A DNA stretch of 64,000 nucleotides from an uncultured Mucilaginibacter sp. (GTDB lineage: Bacteria > Bacteroidota > Bacteroidia > Sphingobacteriales > Sphingobacteriaceae): assembly GCA_903891475.1 (NCBI GenBank), contig CAITEP010000021.1, forward strand, positions 124,001 to 188,000. Reading direction: 5' to 3'. Below the pieces are notes generated by a model that made no database searches, was not told where the DNA came from, and was given only the letters and a program-made list of their open reading frames with translations. The number at the start of each line of letters is the position of its first letter. Position 1 is the first letter of the stretch. The position numbers and the translations under genes were made by a program. Positions 37,119 through 46,416 of this stretch are shown piece by piece.

Positions 37119-37126
37119 TAATTTTG
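37119..37126 (+). promoter_or_regulatory. Putative -7 box (TAATTTTG) of the SDR gene
   Basis: TAATTTTG followed by C matches TAnnTTTG, 21 nt before the ATG at 37148. Confidence 0.45.
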
Positions 37127-37147
37127 CGAAATTAACTTCGTATAACA

Positions 37148-37906
37148 ATGAGTAAAATCGCTTTGATAACTGGTGCTACATCTGGAATAGGAAAAGCCTG
37201 CGCAAAATTATTTGCAAAAGAGGGGTATAACCTTGTTATAACTGGCAGAAGAGCTGATAGGCTGGAAGCACTTTCACAGTTTTTAGCAACTGAATTCAAT
37301 ATTCAGGTTTTTTGTTTATCCTTTGATGTAAAGAACCACGAAGCAGTAATTAATAATCTTGAAAACCTGCCCGTTACTTGGAAAAAAGTAGATGTATTAA
37401 TCAATAATGCCGGTTTAAGCCAAGGTCTTGACCCTATAAACAAGGGAAACTTTGATGATTGGAATAATATGATTGATACCAACATTAAAGGTTTGCTTTA
37501 TATTACTAAAATTGTCTCCAATTGGATGATCAACAATAATAAGGGGCACATTATCAATATCGGTTCAATTGCAGGTAAAGAAGTTTATACTAACGGGAAT
37601 GTTTATTGTGCAACCAAGCACGCTGTCGATGCTTTAAATAAGGCCATGAGGGTTGATTTATTACCACATGGAATAAAAGTTACTGGTATTCATCCGGGAG
37701 CCGTAGAGACAGAATTTTCGGAGGTTAGATTTCATGGTGATAAGGAACGTGCTAAAAAAGTTTATGATGGTTTTGAACCTTTAAATGCCGATGATGTTGC
37801 TGAAACAATTTGGTTTGCAGTTTCACGCCCTGCTCATGTAAATATTAATGATTTAGTTGTGATGCCTACTGCTCAGGCAAGTGCTTCGGTAATTCTTAGA
37901 AAATAA
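37148..37906 (+). CDS. SDR-family NAD(P)-dependent oxidoreductase (YdfG-like)
   Basis: The 252-residue cytosolic enzyme has TGATSGIG (residues 8-15), NADP-favouring Arg residues in TGRRADRL, NNAG near 88, the catalytic Ser in IGSIAG, and Tyr-x3-Lys in YCATKHA (about 157-161). PGAVETEFSEVRFHGD resembles YdfG-like 3-hydroxy acid dehydrogenases. Substrate is inferred only from that resemblance. It is likely a single-gene unit with its own promoter. Confidence 0.93.
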   Translation: MSKIALITGATSGIGKACAKLFAKEGYNLVITGRRADRLEALSQFLATEFNIQVFCLSFDVKNHEAVINNLENLPVTWKKVDVLINNAGLSQGLDPINKGNFDDWNNMIDTNIKGLLYITKIVSNWMINNNKGHIINIGSIAGKEVYTNGNVYCATKHAVDALNKAMRVDLLPHGIKVTGIHPGAVETEFSEVRFHGDKERAKKVYDGFEPLNADDVAETIWFAVSRPAHVNINDLVVMPTAQASASVILRK

Positions 37907-37973
37907 ACGAGTAGAAATATCACCTTCTAAGTGCATTCTAAAAAAATCAATTTAAAATTAAAACTCAAATTAC

Positions 37974-38423
37974 ATGTCGCTAATTAATAAAATAGATCAA
38001 GATATAAAACAAGCCATGTTAGCTAAAGATGCTGATAAGCTACGCGGTTTGCGTGCCATTAAATCCGCATTGCTGCTAGCTAAAACTGAAAAGGGCGCAT
38101 CGGAAGATTTAAGCAGTGAGGCCGAGGTAAAGGTGTTGCAAAAACTGGTTAAACAACGCAAAGAATCGGCAGAGATTTATAAAACTCAAAACCGTGATGA
38201 CTTATATCAAATAGAAATGGATGAATTAAGGGTGATTGAAGTTTATTTGCCGCAACAAATGACCCGGTTTGAAATAGAGGGTTATATTCAGGAATTAATT
38301 ATAAGATTGGGAGTAACTTCCATAAGCGAAATGGGTAAAGTTATTGGTACGGCAAATAAGGAATTAGCTGGTCAGGCTGACGGGCGTACCGTATCCGAAG
38401 TTGTTAAACAACTATTAGGTTAA
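37974..38423 (+). CDS. GatB/YqeY-domain protein
   Basis: The 149-residue protein is the stand-alone YqeY-type homologue of the tRNA-binding C-terminal domain of GatB. Signatures are LINKIDQDIKQAMLAKD at the N-terminus, LRGLRAIKSALLLAKTE, LVKQRKESAEIYK, EMDELRVIEVYLPQQMT and the terminal ADGRTVSEVVKQLL. A link to tRNA-dependent amidation is inferred from the domain. Length is typical. About 166 bp of gene-free sequence follow. Confidence 0.92.
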   Translation: MSLINKIDQDIKQAMLAKDADKLRGLRAIKSALLLAKTEKGASEDLSSEAEVKVLQKLVKQRKESAEIYKTQNRDDLYQIEMDELRVIEVYLPQQMTRFEIEGYIQELIIRLGVTSISEMGKVIGTANKELAGQADGRTVSEVVKQLLG

Positions 38424-38589
38424 TCATCAATATTTTTCTTAAGCAACAAAAAAACAGGTCTCATTAAAATTATTTGTTAATAACTGTCACAAATAATTGC
38501 TTTATTTGTTGCTATAGAATTGCAATAGTGATTTATAAATTTGGTTTTTATACGTCCTGATTATTAAAATTTAAACTTTACAAACTTGT

Positions 38590-39351
38590 ATGGATTTCGA
38601 GCTTAAAGAGGAAAACGGTTTTAGCTACATTGAAGAGGGCGAAGGAAATGTTTTGCTTTTATTGCACGGCCTCATGGGCGCATTGAGTAATTGGGATGAG
38701 GTAATTGATACTTTTAAATCAAACTATAAGGTAATTATTCCAATTTTGCCAATTTATGATTTACCATTAATTACAACAGGCGTAAAAAGTTTAGCTAAAT
38801 TTGTACATAAATTCGTTCAATATAAAGGATTAAATAATATTACCCTGTTGGGGAACTCATTAGGTGGGCATGTGGCATTGATATACGTTTTATCGCATCC
38901 CGAAAAGGTAAAGGCTTTGGTTTTAACAGGCAGCTCAGGATTATATGAAAATGCCTTTGGTGGTTCATTTCCACGAAGGGGTAGTTATGATTTTGTAAAA
39001 GAGAAAGTAGAATATACTTTTTACGATCCAAAAATTGCAACTAAAGAATTAGTAGACGATGTTTTTAGGATAATAAATGATAGGCATAGTGTTATCCGCA
39101 TATTAGCTATGGCCAAATCAGCCATCAGGCATAATATGAACAAAGACCTGCATAAAATTGATATTCCCGTTTCATTGATATGGGGGAAAAATGATAAAAT
39201 TACCCCACCTGAAGTTGCTGTTGAATTTAAAGAATTATTACCAAATGCCGAGTTGCACTGGATTGACAAATGTGGGCACGCACCAATGATGGAGCAGCCT
39301 ACCGAATTTAACATCATTTTAAAAAGCTTTTTAGATAAAATTAAAGTATAA
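38590..39351 (+). CDS. Alpha/beta-fold hydrolase
   Basis: The 253-residue cytosolic protein shows the oxyanion segment LLLHGLMGALSNW, nucleophile Ser in LGNSLGGH (about residue 88), the acid Asp in WGKNDKITPP and the His in DKCGHAPMMEQP, so the catalytic triad is complete. It has no signal peptide. It is followed after 5 bp by a CBS-domain gene and then nadK, a gene order I recall from many Bacteroidota. The substrate is not known. A TAAATTTG box at 38536-38543 may be its promoter. Confidence 0.92.
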   Translation: MDFELKEENGFSYIEEGEGNVLLLLHGLMGALSNWDEVIDTFKSNYKVIIPILPIYDLPLITTGVKSLAKFVHKFVQYKGLNNITLLGNSLGGHVALIYVLSHPEKVKALVLTGSSGLYENAFGGSFPRRGSYDFVKEKVEYTFYDPKIATKELVDDVFRIINDRHSVIRILAMAKSAIRHNMNKDLHKIDIPVSLIWGKNDKITPPEVAVEFKELLPNAELHWIDKCGHAPMMEQPTEFNIILKSFLDKIKV

Positions 39352-39356
39352 AAAAT

Positions 39357-40019
39357 ATGCTTGCAATTGAGCTAGTTGCCGATGTTATACCACCTGTCCA
39401 TACTTCTGATACCATTCAGAAAGTTATTGATAGAATGTATGAATTTAGGATTAAGCATTTGCCAATTGTTAATGAAAATCAATTCTTAGGTCTTATCAGT
39501 GAAGATGATTTAGTAAAAGAAACCAACTTTCAATTACCTATTGGTGCTTTGAGTCTATCATTGGTCAATCCATTTGTTTTAGAAGATCAGCATATTTATG
39601 ATGTAATCAGAATTTTTCATGAGCAACAACTCTCCGTTGTTCCGGTGCTTGATATCAAAAATAATTACCTTGGATTAATTTCTATTAATAGCCTTAATGA
39701 TTATTTTGCAACCATAACTTCGATTGAACAGCCAGGAGGTATCATTGTGCTCGAAATTTACAATAATAGTAACACGCTTGCCCAAATGGCTCAAATTGTG
39801 GAATCTGATAATGCGCAGGTTCTAAGTTCATATGTTCGTACCTTTCCGGATTCTTCAAAAATGGAGGTTACACTAAAGGTAAATAAGCAGGATATCTCCG
39901 CAATCATAGCTACATTTTTGCGTTATGAGTACGAAATAAAAGCTACCTTTAACTATAAAAGTAATAACGATAATGTTAAAGACAGATACAATTCGTTAAT
40001 GAATTATTTAAACCTTTAA
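39357..40019 (+). CDS. CBS-domain protein
   Basis: The 220-residue protein carries two CBS repeats over about residues 8-120 (IQKVIDRMYEFRIKHLPIVNENQFLGLISEDDL and VIRIFHEQQLSVVPVLDIKNNYLGLISINSL), which usually bind adenine nucleotides. An ACT-like C-terminal half follows (GGIIVLEIYNNSNTLAQMAQIVESDNAQVLSSYV). It is not fused to an enzyme. Its position between a hydrolase and NAD kinase suggests a nucleotide-sensing role, but this is inference. Confidence 0.88.
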   Translation: MLAIELVADVIPPVHTSDTIQKVIDRMYEFRIKHLPIVNENQFLGLISEDDLVKETNFQLPIGALSLSLVNPFVLEDQHIYDVIRIFHEQQLSVVPVLDIKNNYLGLISINSLNDYFATITSIEQPGGIIVLEIYNNSNTLAQMAQIVESDNAQVLSSYVRTFPDSSKMEVTLKVNKQDISAIIATFLRYEYEIKATFNYKSNNDNVKDRYNSLMNYLNL

Positions 40020-40135
40020 CTGACTATATTGAATTTAAGATATAGAATTTTGGTTGTTTTTAAGCTTGTTTACAAAAATCAAAATACTGTAGGAAATTAT
40101 TTACTTTGAAAACTAAAGTTCATGAACATTAACAC

Positions 40136-41017
40136 ATGAGAATAGCAATTTACGGTAGGGTATTTAATGATCCGGCAGTTTTGCCTTATATACAACTGGT
40201 ATTTAATAACCTCCATCAAAATAATGTAGAAATTTACATCCATCATCAGCTTCATAATTATTTAAAAGGGAATTTAGATACGAGTAATTGTAAAGTACTT
40301 CATAATAACGACGAAATAAGGGGATTTATTGACTTATTTATAACCTTAGGAGGTGATGGTACTTTGCTGGATATGGTATCAGTAATTGGCGATTCGGGTA
40401 TACCAATTATTGGTATAAATTTTGGTAGGCTAGGCTTTTTGGCAAGTGTTAACAAAAGTGATATTGCAAATGCCATTAATGCGGTTGTAAATAAAAAGTT
40501 TACATTGGAGAGCAGGGAATTATTAAGTATTGATTCTGATTCTGAGATTTTTGGAAAAGATAATTTCGCCCTCAATGATATTACTATACATAAACGTGAC
40601 GATTCTGCAATGATCACTACTCACGTTTTTTTGAATGAAGAATTTTTAAACTCCTATTGGGGCGATGGTATCATTATTTCAACTTCAACCGGTTCAACCG
40701 CTTATTCATTAAGTTGTGGGGGGCCTATTATTTTTCCGCAATCAAACAGCGTGGTATTAACCCCAATTGCCCCGCACAATCTGAATGTTAGGCCGATAGT
40801 TTTACCTGATACTTGTACACTTTCTTTTGAAGTTGAGCTCAGAAGTTCAAATTATTTGATAACTTGTGACTCAAGAACAGCAATAATTGATAAAACTATT
40901 AGATTTAAAGTAAAAAAAGCTAATTTTAGGCTCAACTTAATAAGGTTAGATAATGAAAGTTATTTATCAACGTTAAGAAAAAAGCTATTATGGGGGCTTG
41001 ATGCACGTAATTATTAA
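40136..41017 (+). CDS. nadK: NAD kinase
   Basis: The 293-residue enzyme phosphorylates NAD to NADP. Family motifs are LGGDGTLLDMVSVIGDSGIPIIGINFGRLGFLA around residues 65-100 (GGDGT loop and catalytic Asp), LNDITIHKRDDSAMI, and WGDGIIISTSTGSTAYSLSCGGPI. The length is normal for bacterial NadK. It is preceded by a 116-bp gap and followed after 9 bp by the DUF6089 gene. Confidence 0.95.
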   Translation: MRIAIYGRVFNDPAVLPYIQLVFNNLHQNNVEIYIHHQLHNYLKGNLDTSNCKVLHNNDEIRGFIDLFITLGGDGTLLDMVSVIGDSGIPIIGINFGRLGFLASVNKSDIANAINAVVNKKFTLESRELLSIDSDSEIFGKDNFALNDITIHKRDDSAMITTHVFLNEEFLNSYWGDGIIISTSTGSTAYSLSCGGPIIFPQSNSVVLTPIAPHNLNVRPIVLPDTCTLSFEVELRSSNYLITCDSRTAIIDKTIRFKVKKANFRLNLIRLDNESYLSTLRKKLLWGLDARNY

Positions 41018-41026
41018 TTTTAAAGG

Positions 41027-42022
41027 ATGACCAAGTTTTACTTTTTTTTAATCTTTATTTTTTTTACCACACAATTAATGGCTCAAACCTGGGAGGTAGG
41101 TGGTGGTATTGGTGGTTCAGGTTATATTGGCGATTTTAACGAGCATAATGTAGTTCAAATTAGTGGTGTTTCGTTAGGTGCTTATGTGAAAAGAAATTAT
41201 AATGGTTTTTTTTCAACCAAATTAAATTATAATTATGGAGTAATTACAGGTAATGACAGTACTTCGAGTTCTCAGCAGTTTCGTAACCGCAATTTAAGTT
41301 TTGTAACCAGTTTAGTTGAATTAAGCGTTATTAATGAGTTTAACTTTTTCGATTATATACCGCAGGTAGGCAAAAATAAATTTACCCCATTTATTTACTT
41401 AGGTTTGGCAGCGGTAAAATATAACCCAATGGCCGATTATAATGGGTATAGATATGGTTTACGTGGGTATAAAACTGAAGGGGAGGCTACCCCATATTCT
41501 AAATTAGCTTTCTCAATACCATATGGCGGTGGTATAAAGTATAATTTTTCGGGAGCTTTTACACTAACTGCTGATATTGGTTATAGAAATACAACTACGG
41601 GTTATCTTGATGATGTAAAAGGAAATTATCCTAATTTAAGTTCAAGTCCGGTAATAACCAAAGCACTTTCTGATCGGTCTGGAGAGAAAACGGGGGTATA
41701 TATAGGTACCGCTGGCTCGCAAAGAGGTAATGGTGGAAATGATACCTATTTTTTTACTCAGGTTGGTATAGCCTATACCTTTAATACTGAAACTTGTTTT
41801 ATTCCTAGTTATGAAAGAATAAAAGTTGAAAAGGCTGAAAAACCTAAGAAAGAGAAAAAGAAGAAAGAAGATAAGAAACAAAAACCGGCATCTCCTGCAA
41901 AGGAAACCAAGCCTAAAAAAGATAAATCAAAAAAGAAAGACCTTACACCCGCGGTAAACACAAATCCAAATTCTGATAGCAATAAAGGTATTCCAAAAGA
42001 TACAATTCGGACAGGTAATTAG
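41027..42022 (+). CDS. DUF6089 outer membrane barrel protein with Lys-rich tail
   Basis: The 331-residue product has a signal peptide ending LMAQ (residue 19) and an N-terminal barrel typical of DUF6089 (WEVGGGIGGSGYIGDFN, SLGAYVKRNYNGFFSTKLNYNYG, GGIKYNFSGAFTLTADIGYRNTTTGYLDD). After the last strand at about residue 255 comes a tail of about 70 residues dominated by Lys, Glu and Pro, with runs such as KKEKKKKEDKKQK. The tail is low-complexity and likely periplasmic or surface-exposed. The function of the family is unknown. It lies 9 bp after nadK and ends in a perfect terminator hairpin. Confidence 0.85.
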   Translation: MTKFYFFLIFIFFTTQLMAQTWEVGGGIGGSGYIGDFNEHNVVQISGVSLGAYVKRNYNGFFSTKLNYNYGVITGNDSTSSSQQFRNRNLSFVTSLVELSVINEFNFFDYIPQVGKNKFTPFIYLGLAAVKYNPMADYNGYRYGLRGYKTEGEATPYSKLAFSIPYGGGIKYNFSGAFTLTADIGYRNTTTGYLDDVKGNYPNLSSSPVITKALSDRSGEKTGVYIGTAGSQRGNGGNDTYFFTQVGIAYTFNTETCFIPSYERIKVEKAEKPKKEKKKKEDKKQKPASPAKETKPKKDKSKKKDLTPAVNTNPNSDSNKGIPKDTIRTGN

Positions 42023-42040
42023 GCAGCATTTGGTTTAAGA

Positions 42041-42085
42041 AAAAACATATTTTATTGCAACATTGATGCAATAAAATATGTTTTT
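42041..42085. terminator. Terminator hairpin after DUF6089 gene (19-bp perfect arms)
   Basis: Arms 42041-42059 and 42067-42085 are exactly complementary with a 7-nt loop, and the stem ends in TTTTT on the plus strand and, symmetrically, on the minus strand. It separates the nadK unit from the exbD-like gene. Confidence 0.8.
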
Positions 42086-42149
42086 CATCGTTTCAATAAT
42101 AATAAAGCATTAAAATGTTACCAATTGTTGAACCTTAAACTATAAAGTC

Positions 42150-42671
42150 ATGGCCGAATTAAATGTACAAGCAGGTAAAACTAATAGCAGGCGCCGCGTA
42201 AAAAAAATGCCACCCAAGGTTGATTTAACTGCAATGGTTGACTTGGCTTTTTTGTTGATTACCTTTTTTATGCTTACCACTTCGCTAATTAAACCTAGGG
42301 TAATGCCCTTGGCTATGCCTGATAGAGATAATGCTCGGCAGTCGGTATCCGAAAAAACCACCCTCACGTTGGTTTTAGGAAGCCATAATTCCATATTATG
42401 GTACTTAGGTACACCAGAAAAACCACTAACTGCTCCATCAATCACTACCTATGGGAAGAATTTAAATCATACTATTTTAGGGATTTCTAAAAAAGTATTT
42501 AAAAAAGAAGGTAAAGAATTAATGGTTTTAATTAAACCTGCAAATCATTCAATATATGCTAATTTAGTTGAGGCCTTAGATGAAGTAAATAATGATGATA
42601 TTAACCGGTATGCCATAGTTACGATTGCAAAATCAGATGTTATAAACCTCCAAAAATTTGGAATTAATTAA
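42150..42671 (+). CDS. ExbD/TolR-family biopolymer transport protein
   Basis: The 173-residue protein has a basic cytosolic N-terminus (NSRRRVKKMPPKVDLTAMVDLAFLL) and one membrane helix at about 27-47 containing the conserved proton-path Asp in TAMVDLAFLLITFFML. A periplasmic ExbD domain ending NRYAIVTIAKSD follows. ExbD works with ExbB and TonB to energise outer-membrane transport; neither partner is in the window, so it must join components encoded elsewhere. It sits alone between a terminator and a 350-bp gap, between DUF6089 and uppS genes. Confidence 0.9.
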   Translation: MAELNVQAGKTNSRRRVKKMPPKVDLTAMVDLAFLLITFFMLTTSLIKPRVMPLAMPDRDNARQSVSEKTTLTLVLGSHNSILWYLGTPEKPLTAPSITTYGKNLNHTILGISKKVFKKEGKELMVLIKPANHSIYANLVEALDEVNNDDINRYAIVTIAKSDVINLQKFGIN

Positions 42672-43021
42672 TTCTAAATTTTACAATTTCTTCCATCAAA
42701 ATAATTTTTCTTTAAGCTTTTTAACTTGGGGCGGTAAAATTGTTTCGTTCAATAAATCAAAATATTATAATTAAAACCTAAACCTTATCACATAAAAACC
42801 AGCATATTTTTATCTGAATATCTTTTCACTAACCATGCCAAAAAAAATATAATTAAGTTTTACCTTTGTCCCCTGAAAAAAGAAGCATTGTTTAACAATT
42901 ATACTAAAACAGTCTCATTTTTTAAATACAGTTAAATGCAATAAAAAAGCTTTGTAATTGTTTAAGATGTGTATTATAAATGCCTTTTTTGAAGCTTTTG
43001 TAGCTTTAAACTATTTTAAGT
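42672..43021. other. 350-bp AT-rich intergenic region before uppS
   Basis: No ORF of useful length, no clear terminator hairpin and no RNA gene is visible. It presumably holds the promoter of the uppS-bamA cluster, but no good TAnnTTTG box is near the uppS start. Confidence 0.55.
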
Positions 43022-43762
43022 ATGGGATATAGGGATAAAATTAATTTGTTAAAATTGCCCAGACATATTGCTATTATAATGGATGGCAACGGTCGTTGGG
43101 CAAAAGATAAAGGCAAATTAAGAATATTTGGGCACCATAATGGTGTACTATCTGTAAGAGACGTGGTGGAAGGTGCTGTTGATTTAAATATTGAATATCT
43201 TACATTATATACCTTCTCAACCGAAAATTGGAACAGACCTAAATTGGAAGTTACTGCCATAATGGAACTAATGGTGAGCACTATTCATAAAGAAATTGAT
43301 AATTTTATGAAGAAGAATGTTAAGCTGAATGCCATAGGCGATTTAGATAAGCTTCCGCCCAAATGCCACAAGGAATTAAATAATGCCATTGAGGTTACTG
43401 CAAATAATACCGGTATGGTACTAACACTGGCATTAAGTTATAGCTCAAGGCTGGAAATTTTACATGCGGTAAAAATTATTGCGAGTAAAGTTAACAATGG
43501 CGAATTAAATGTAGATGATATAAACGAAGATATTTTTGAAGAAAATTTATTTACAAATGGGATGCCTAATCCTGAATTATTGATCAGGACAAGTGGCGAA
43601 TTTAGAATTAGTAACTATTTATTATGGCAAATAGCCTATGCCGAATTATATTTCACCACTAAACTTTGGCCCGATTTTAGAAAGGAAGATTTTTTTGAAG
43701 CAATACTTGATTTTCAGAAAAGAGAACGCCGTTTTGGGATGACAAGCGAGCAAGTAAACTAA
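43022..43762 (+). CDS. uppS: Isoprenyl transferase (undecaprenyl diphosphate synthase)
   Basis: The 246-residue cis-prenyltransferase makes the C55 lipid carrier for peptidoglycan and surface polysaccharides. Motifs are HIAIIMDGNGRWAKDKG (catalytic Asp near residue 20), FGHHNG, LTLYTFSTENWNRP, LALSYSSR and the C-terminal RTSGEFRISNYLLWQIAYAELYF. Length is typical. It is followed 62 bp downstream by bamA, so lipid carrier and outer-membrane assembly genes are probably co-transcribed. Confidence 0.95.
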   Translation: MGYRDKINLLKLPRHIAIIMDGNGRWAKDKGKLRIFGHHNGVLSVRDVVEGAVDLNIEYLTLYTFSTENWNRPKLEVTAIMELMVSTIHKEIDNFMKKNVKLNAIGDLDKLPPKCHKELNNAIEVTANNTGMVLTLALSYSSRLEILHAVKIIASKVNNGELNVDDINEDIFEENLFTNGMPNPELLIRTSGEFRISNYLLWQIAYAELYFTTKLWPDFRKEDFFEAILDFQKRERRFGMTSEQVN

Positions 43763-43824
43763 ATTTTTCCTTTTAACACTTTTTAACAACTGTATAAATT
43801 ATTTTAGCCCACCAAAATATTCGA

Positions 43825-46398
43825 ATGAATAAATTTCTTTTTGCTATTCTTTTTTCAATGTTGAGCACAGGATTACTGGCCCAGGTTTCAAACCAGCCAC
43901 GTTATTCGCTGTTAAAATCATCAATCCCGGCTGATAGTTTAAGTTACCTTGAACCCAAAGATTACATTATTGGCGGTGTTACCATTGCCGGCACTAAAAA
44001 CCTGGATAAAGAAGTATTGTTAACAATTTCAAAACTTAATAAGGGCGATAGAATAAATTTACCTGGAGAAGCCAATGCAAATGTTATTAAAAACATGTAT
44101 TCTCAAGGCTTATTTGATGACGTTAAACTTAATGTTACAAAAATCAATCTTGATACTATTTATTTGGAAATTGCGGTAGTTGAGCGCCCTCGTTTATCTC
44201 GCCTAAGATTAAGAGGAATTAGGAAAGGTGAGATTGAAGATGTTCAAAAAAAACTGGCAGATAAAAGTGGAAAGATTGTAAATGAGAATTTATTGAGTAC
44301 AACAACTGCTATCATTAAGAAACACTTTAACGAAAAAGGTTTTTTAAATGCCACTGTAGAGATTAAGCAAAGAAAAGATCCCGGAGATGCTAACAGTGTA
44401 ATTTTAGATGTTACAATTGATAAAAAGCGGAAAGTGATGATATCGGAAGTTGAGTTTGATGGAAATAAAGATTTCAGAGCTTCAACACTTCGAAAATATC
44501 TTAAAAAAACCCGCACACGTAAATTCTACAATATATTTGGATCAAGAAAATTTAAGCAAGATAAGTTTGACGAGGATAAACAAAATCTTGTTGAAAAGAT
44601 GCAGGCTAAAGGATATAGGGATGCTGAAGTTTTAAAGGATACAGTTTATAAAACAGGTGACAATACTGTAGGTATAAAAATAAAAATTTTTGAAGGACAT
44701 AAATATTATTTCGGTAACATTAAGTGGTCTGGCAATGCCAAGTATCCTACAGAAATTTTGAACAGGATATTACGTGTTAAAAAAGGAGATGTTTTTAGCG
44801 AAGAAGAACTTAATAAAAGATTAAGCGGTCCTACTCCAAACAGCGATGATGTTTCCTCATTTTATTTGAACGATGGTTATTTGACCTATACAGCCGACCC
44901 GGTACAGACAAAAATATATAAAGATACTATTGATTTAGATATTAGGGTTTATGAAGGACCTCAATACACTATAAACCGGGTAATTTTAAAAGGCAATGAT
45001 GTAACTAACGATAAAGTAGTTATGCGTGAAATTAGAACTAAGCCTGGTCAAAAATTCAATAAGGAATTATTAATACGTAGTACACGTGAAATCGGTCAGC
45101 TTGGCAACTTTGATGAACAAAAAACAGAACCAAAACCAACCAATATTAACCCACAAGATGGTACTGTAGATATTATTTATAATGTAGTTGAAAAGCCATC
45201 CGATCAAATAGAGCTTTCTGGTGGTTTTGGTGGTGGTCAATTGGTAGGCACGCTAGGATTAACTTTTAATAATTTCTCTATCCGTAACATATTCAACTTA
45301 AAAGCTTATAAACCCTTGCCAAAAGGCGATGGTCAAAAGCTTAGTTTAAGAGGTCAATCAAGCGGAAGGACTTATCAAAACTTCTCCCTTACTTTCTCAG
45401 AACCATGGTTAGGCGGTAAAAAGCCTATATATTTTGCGGTTTCGGCATATACTCAATTAAGCTCAACTGGTCAATATTATCCAACAAGTAGCCCTTATTA
45501 TAATTATTTGCGTATTAATGGTGTAGGAGTAACTTTAGGTAAAAAGCTAAATTGGCCCGATAACTATTTCCAAATAAATTACTCACTAAATTTCGACCAT
45601 TATTTTCTTGATAACTATACCGGTTATTTGTTTTCAAATGGTAGCTCATTTAATATTAAGCTAACACAGGATATTACCCGTAACTCGTTAGATGCACCAA
45701 TTTATCCTACAACTGGTTCAAATTTAAAACTTACTTTGCAAGGAACCCCGCCTTACTCTTTATTTAATAATATTAACTACGGCATTGCTACTCAACAAGA
45801 TATTTATCATTTTGTTGAATACTATAAATTTAAATATGATGCGCAATGGTTTCAACGAATTACAGGCAAGCTTGTTTTTATGTCGCAAGTACGTTTCGGA
45901 TTTTTGGGTGAATATACCCATCAAGTTCTTTATAATGGTACTGTACTTACTTCACCATTTGAGCGTTTTAAATTGGGTGGCGACGGTATGCAGAGTTATC
46001 AGTTTTTACAAGGTAGCGATATAGTAGGATTAAGGGGATATCAAAATTTTTCAATTGTTCCGTTTGGTTCAACAGAAAACGCAACCACAAATAGAGGTAG
46101 TTCCATTTACGATAAATTTACTTTTGAACTTCGCCATCCGATTATTCAAAGCCAATCGGCAACAATATTTATGCTGGCATTTGCTGAGGGTGGCAACGTT
46201 TGGAATTCATTTGATACCTTTAGTCCTTTTAATGTAAGGCGTTCTCTTGGTTTTGGAGCAAGAATATTTTTACCTATATTTGGTTTACTGGGTTTAGATT
46301 ATGGATATGGCTTTGATGCGATTCCTGGAATTCCTACAGCCAATAAGGGTCAATTTAGTTTTTCGATTTCACAGAGTTTAAGTGGCGGATTTAATTAA
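43825..46398 (+). CDS. bamA: Outer membrane protein assembly factor BamA
   Basis: The 857-residue protein has a signal peptide (ending LLAQ, residue 20) and five POTRA-like domains over about 50-460, each with a Gly-rich turn such as VTIAGTKNLD, LRLRGIRKGE, VEFDGNKDFR, IKWSGNAKYP and VILKGNDVTN. A C-terminal 16-strand barrel follows, containing LRGYQNFSIVP (the VRGF/Y-type signature of the L6 loop) and ending in a strand with terminal Phe-Asn. It inserts barrel proteins in the outer membrane. Two Skp-like chaperone genes follow directly, 18 bp downstream. Confidence 0.95.
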   Translation: MNKFLFAILFSMLSTGLLAQVSNQPRYSLLKSSIPADSLSYLEPKDYIIGGVTIAGTKNLDKEVLLTISKLNKGDRINLPGEANANVIKNMYSQGLFDDVKLNVTKINLDTIYLEIAVVERPRLSRLRLRGIRKGEIEDVQKKLADKSGKIVNENLLSTTTAIIKKHFNEKGFLNATVEIKQRKDPGDANSVILDVTIDKKRKVMISEVEFDGNKDFRASTLRKYLKKTRTRKFYNIFGSRKFKQDKFDEDKQNLVEKMQAKGYRDAEVLKDTVYKTGDNTVGIKIKIFEGHKYYFGNIKWSGNAKYPTEILNRILRVKKGDVFSEEELNKRLSGPTPNSDDVSSFYLNDGYLTYTADPVQTKIYKDTIDLDIRVYEGPQYTINRVILKGNDVTNDKVVMREIRTKPGQKFNKELLIRSTREIGQLGNFDEQKTEPKPTNINPQDGTVDIIYNVVEKPSDQIELSGGFGGGQLVGTLGLTFNNFSIRNIFNLKAYKPLPKGDGQKLSLRGQSSGRTYQNFSLTFSEPWLGGKKPIYFAVSAYTQLSSTGQYYPTSSPYYNYLRINGVGVTLGKKLNWPDNYFQINYSLNFDHYFLDNYTGYLFSNGSSFNIKLTQDITRNSLDAPIYPTTGSNLKLTLQGTPPYSLFNNINYGIATQQDIYHFVEYYKFKYDAQWFQRITGKLVFMSQVRFGFLGEYTHQVLYNGTVLTSPFERFKLGGDGMQSYQFLQGSDIVGLRGYQNFSIVPFGSTENATTNRGSSIYDKFTFELRHPIIQSQSATIFMLAFAEGGNVWNSFDTFSPFNVRRSLGFGARIFLPIFGLLGLDYGYGFDAIPGIPTANKGQFSFSISQSLSGGFN

Positions 46399-46416
46399 AT
46401 TTGTGCCAAAATAAAA

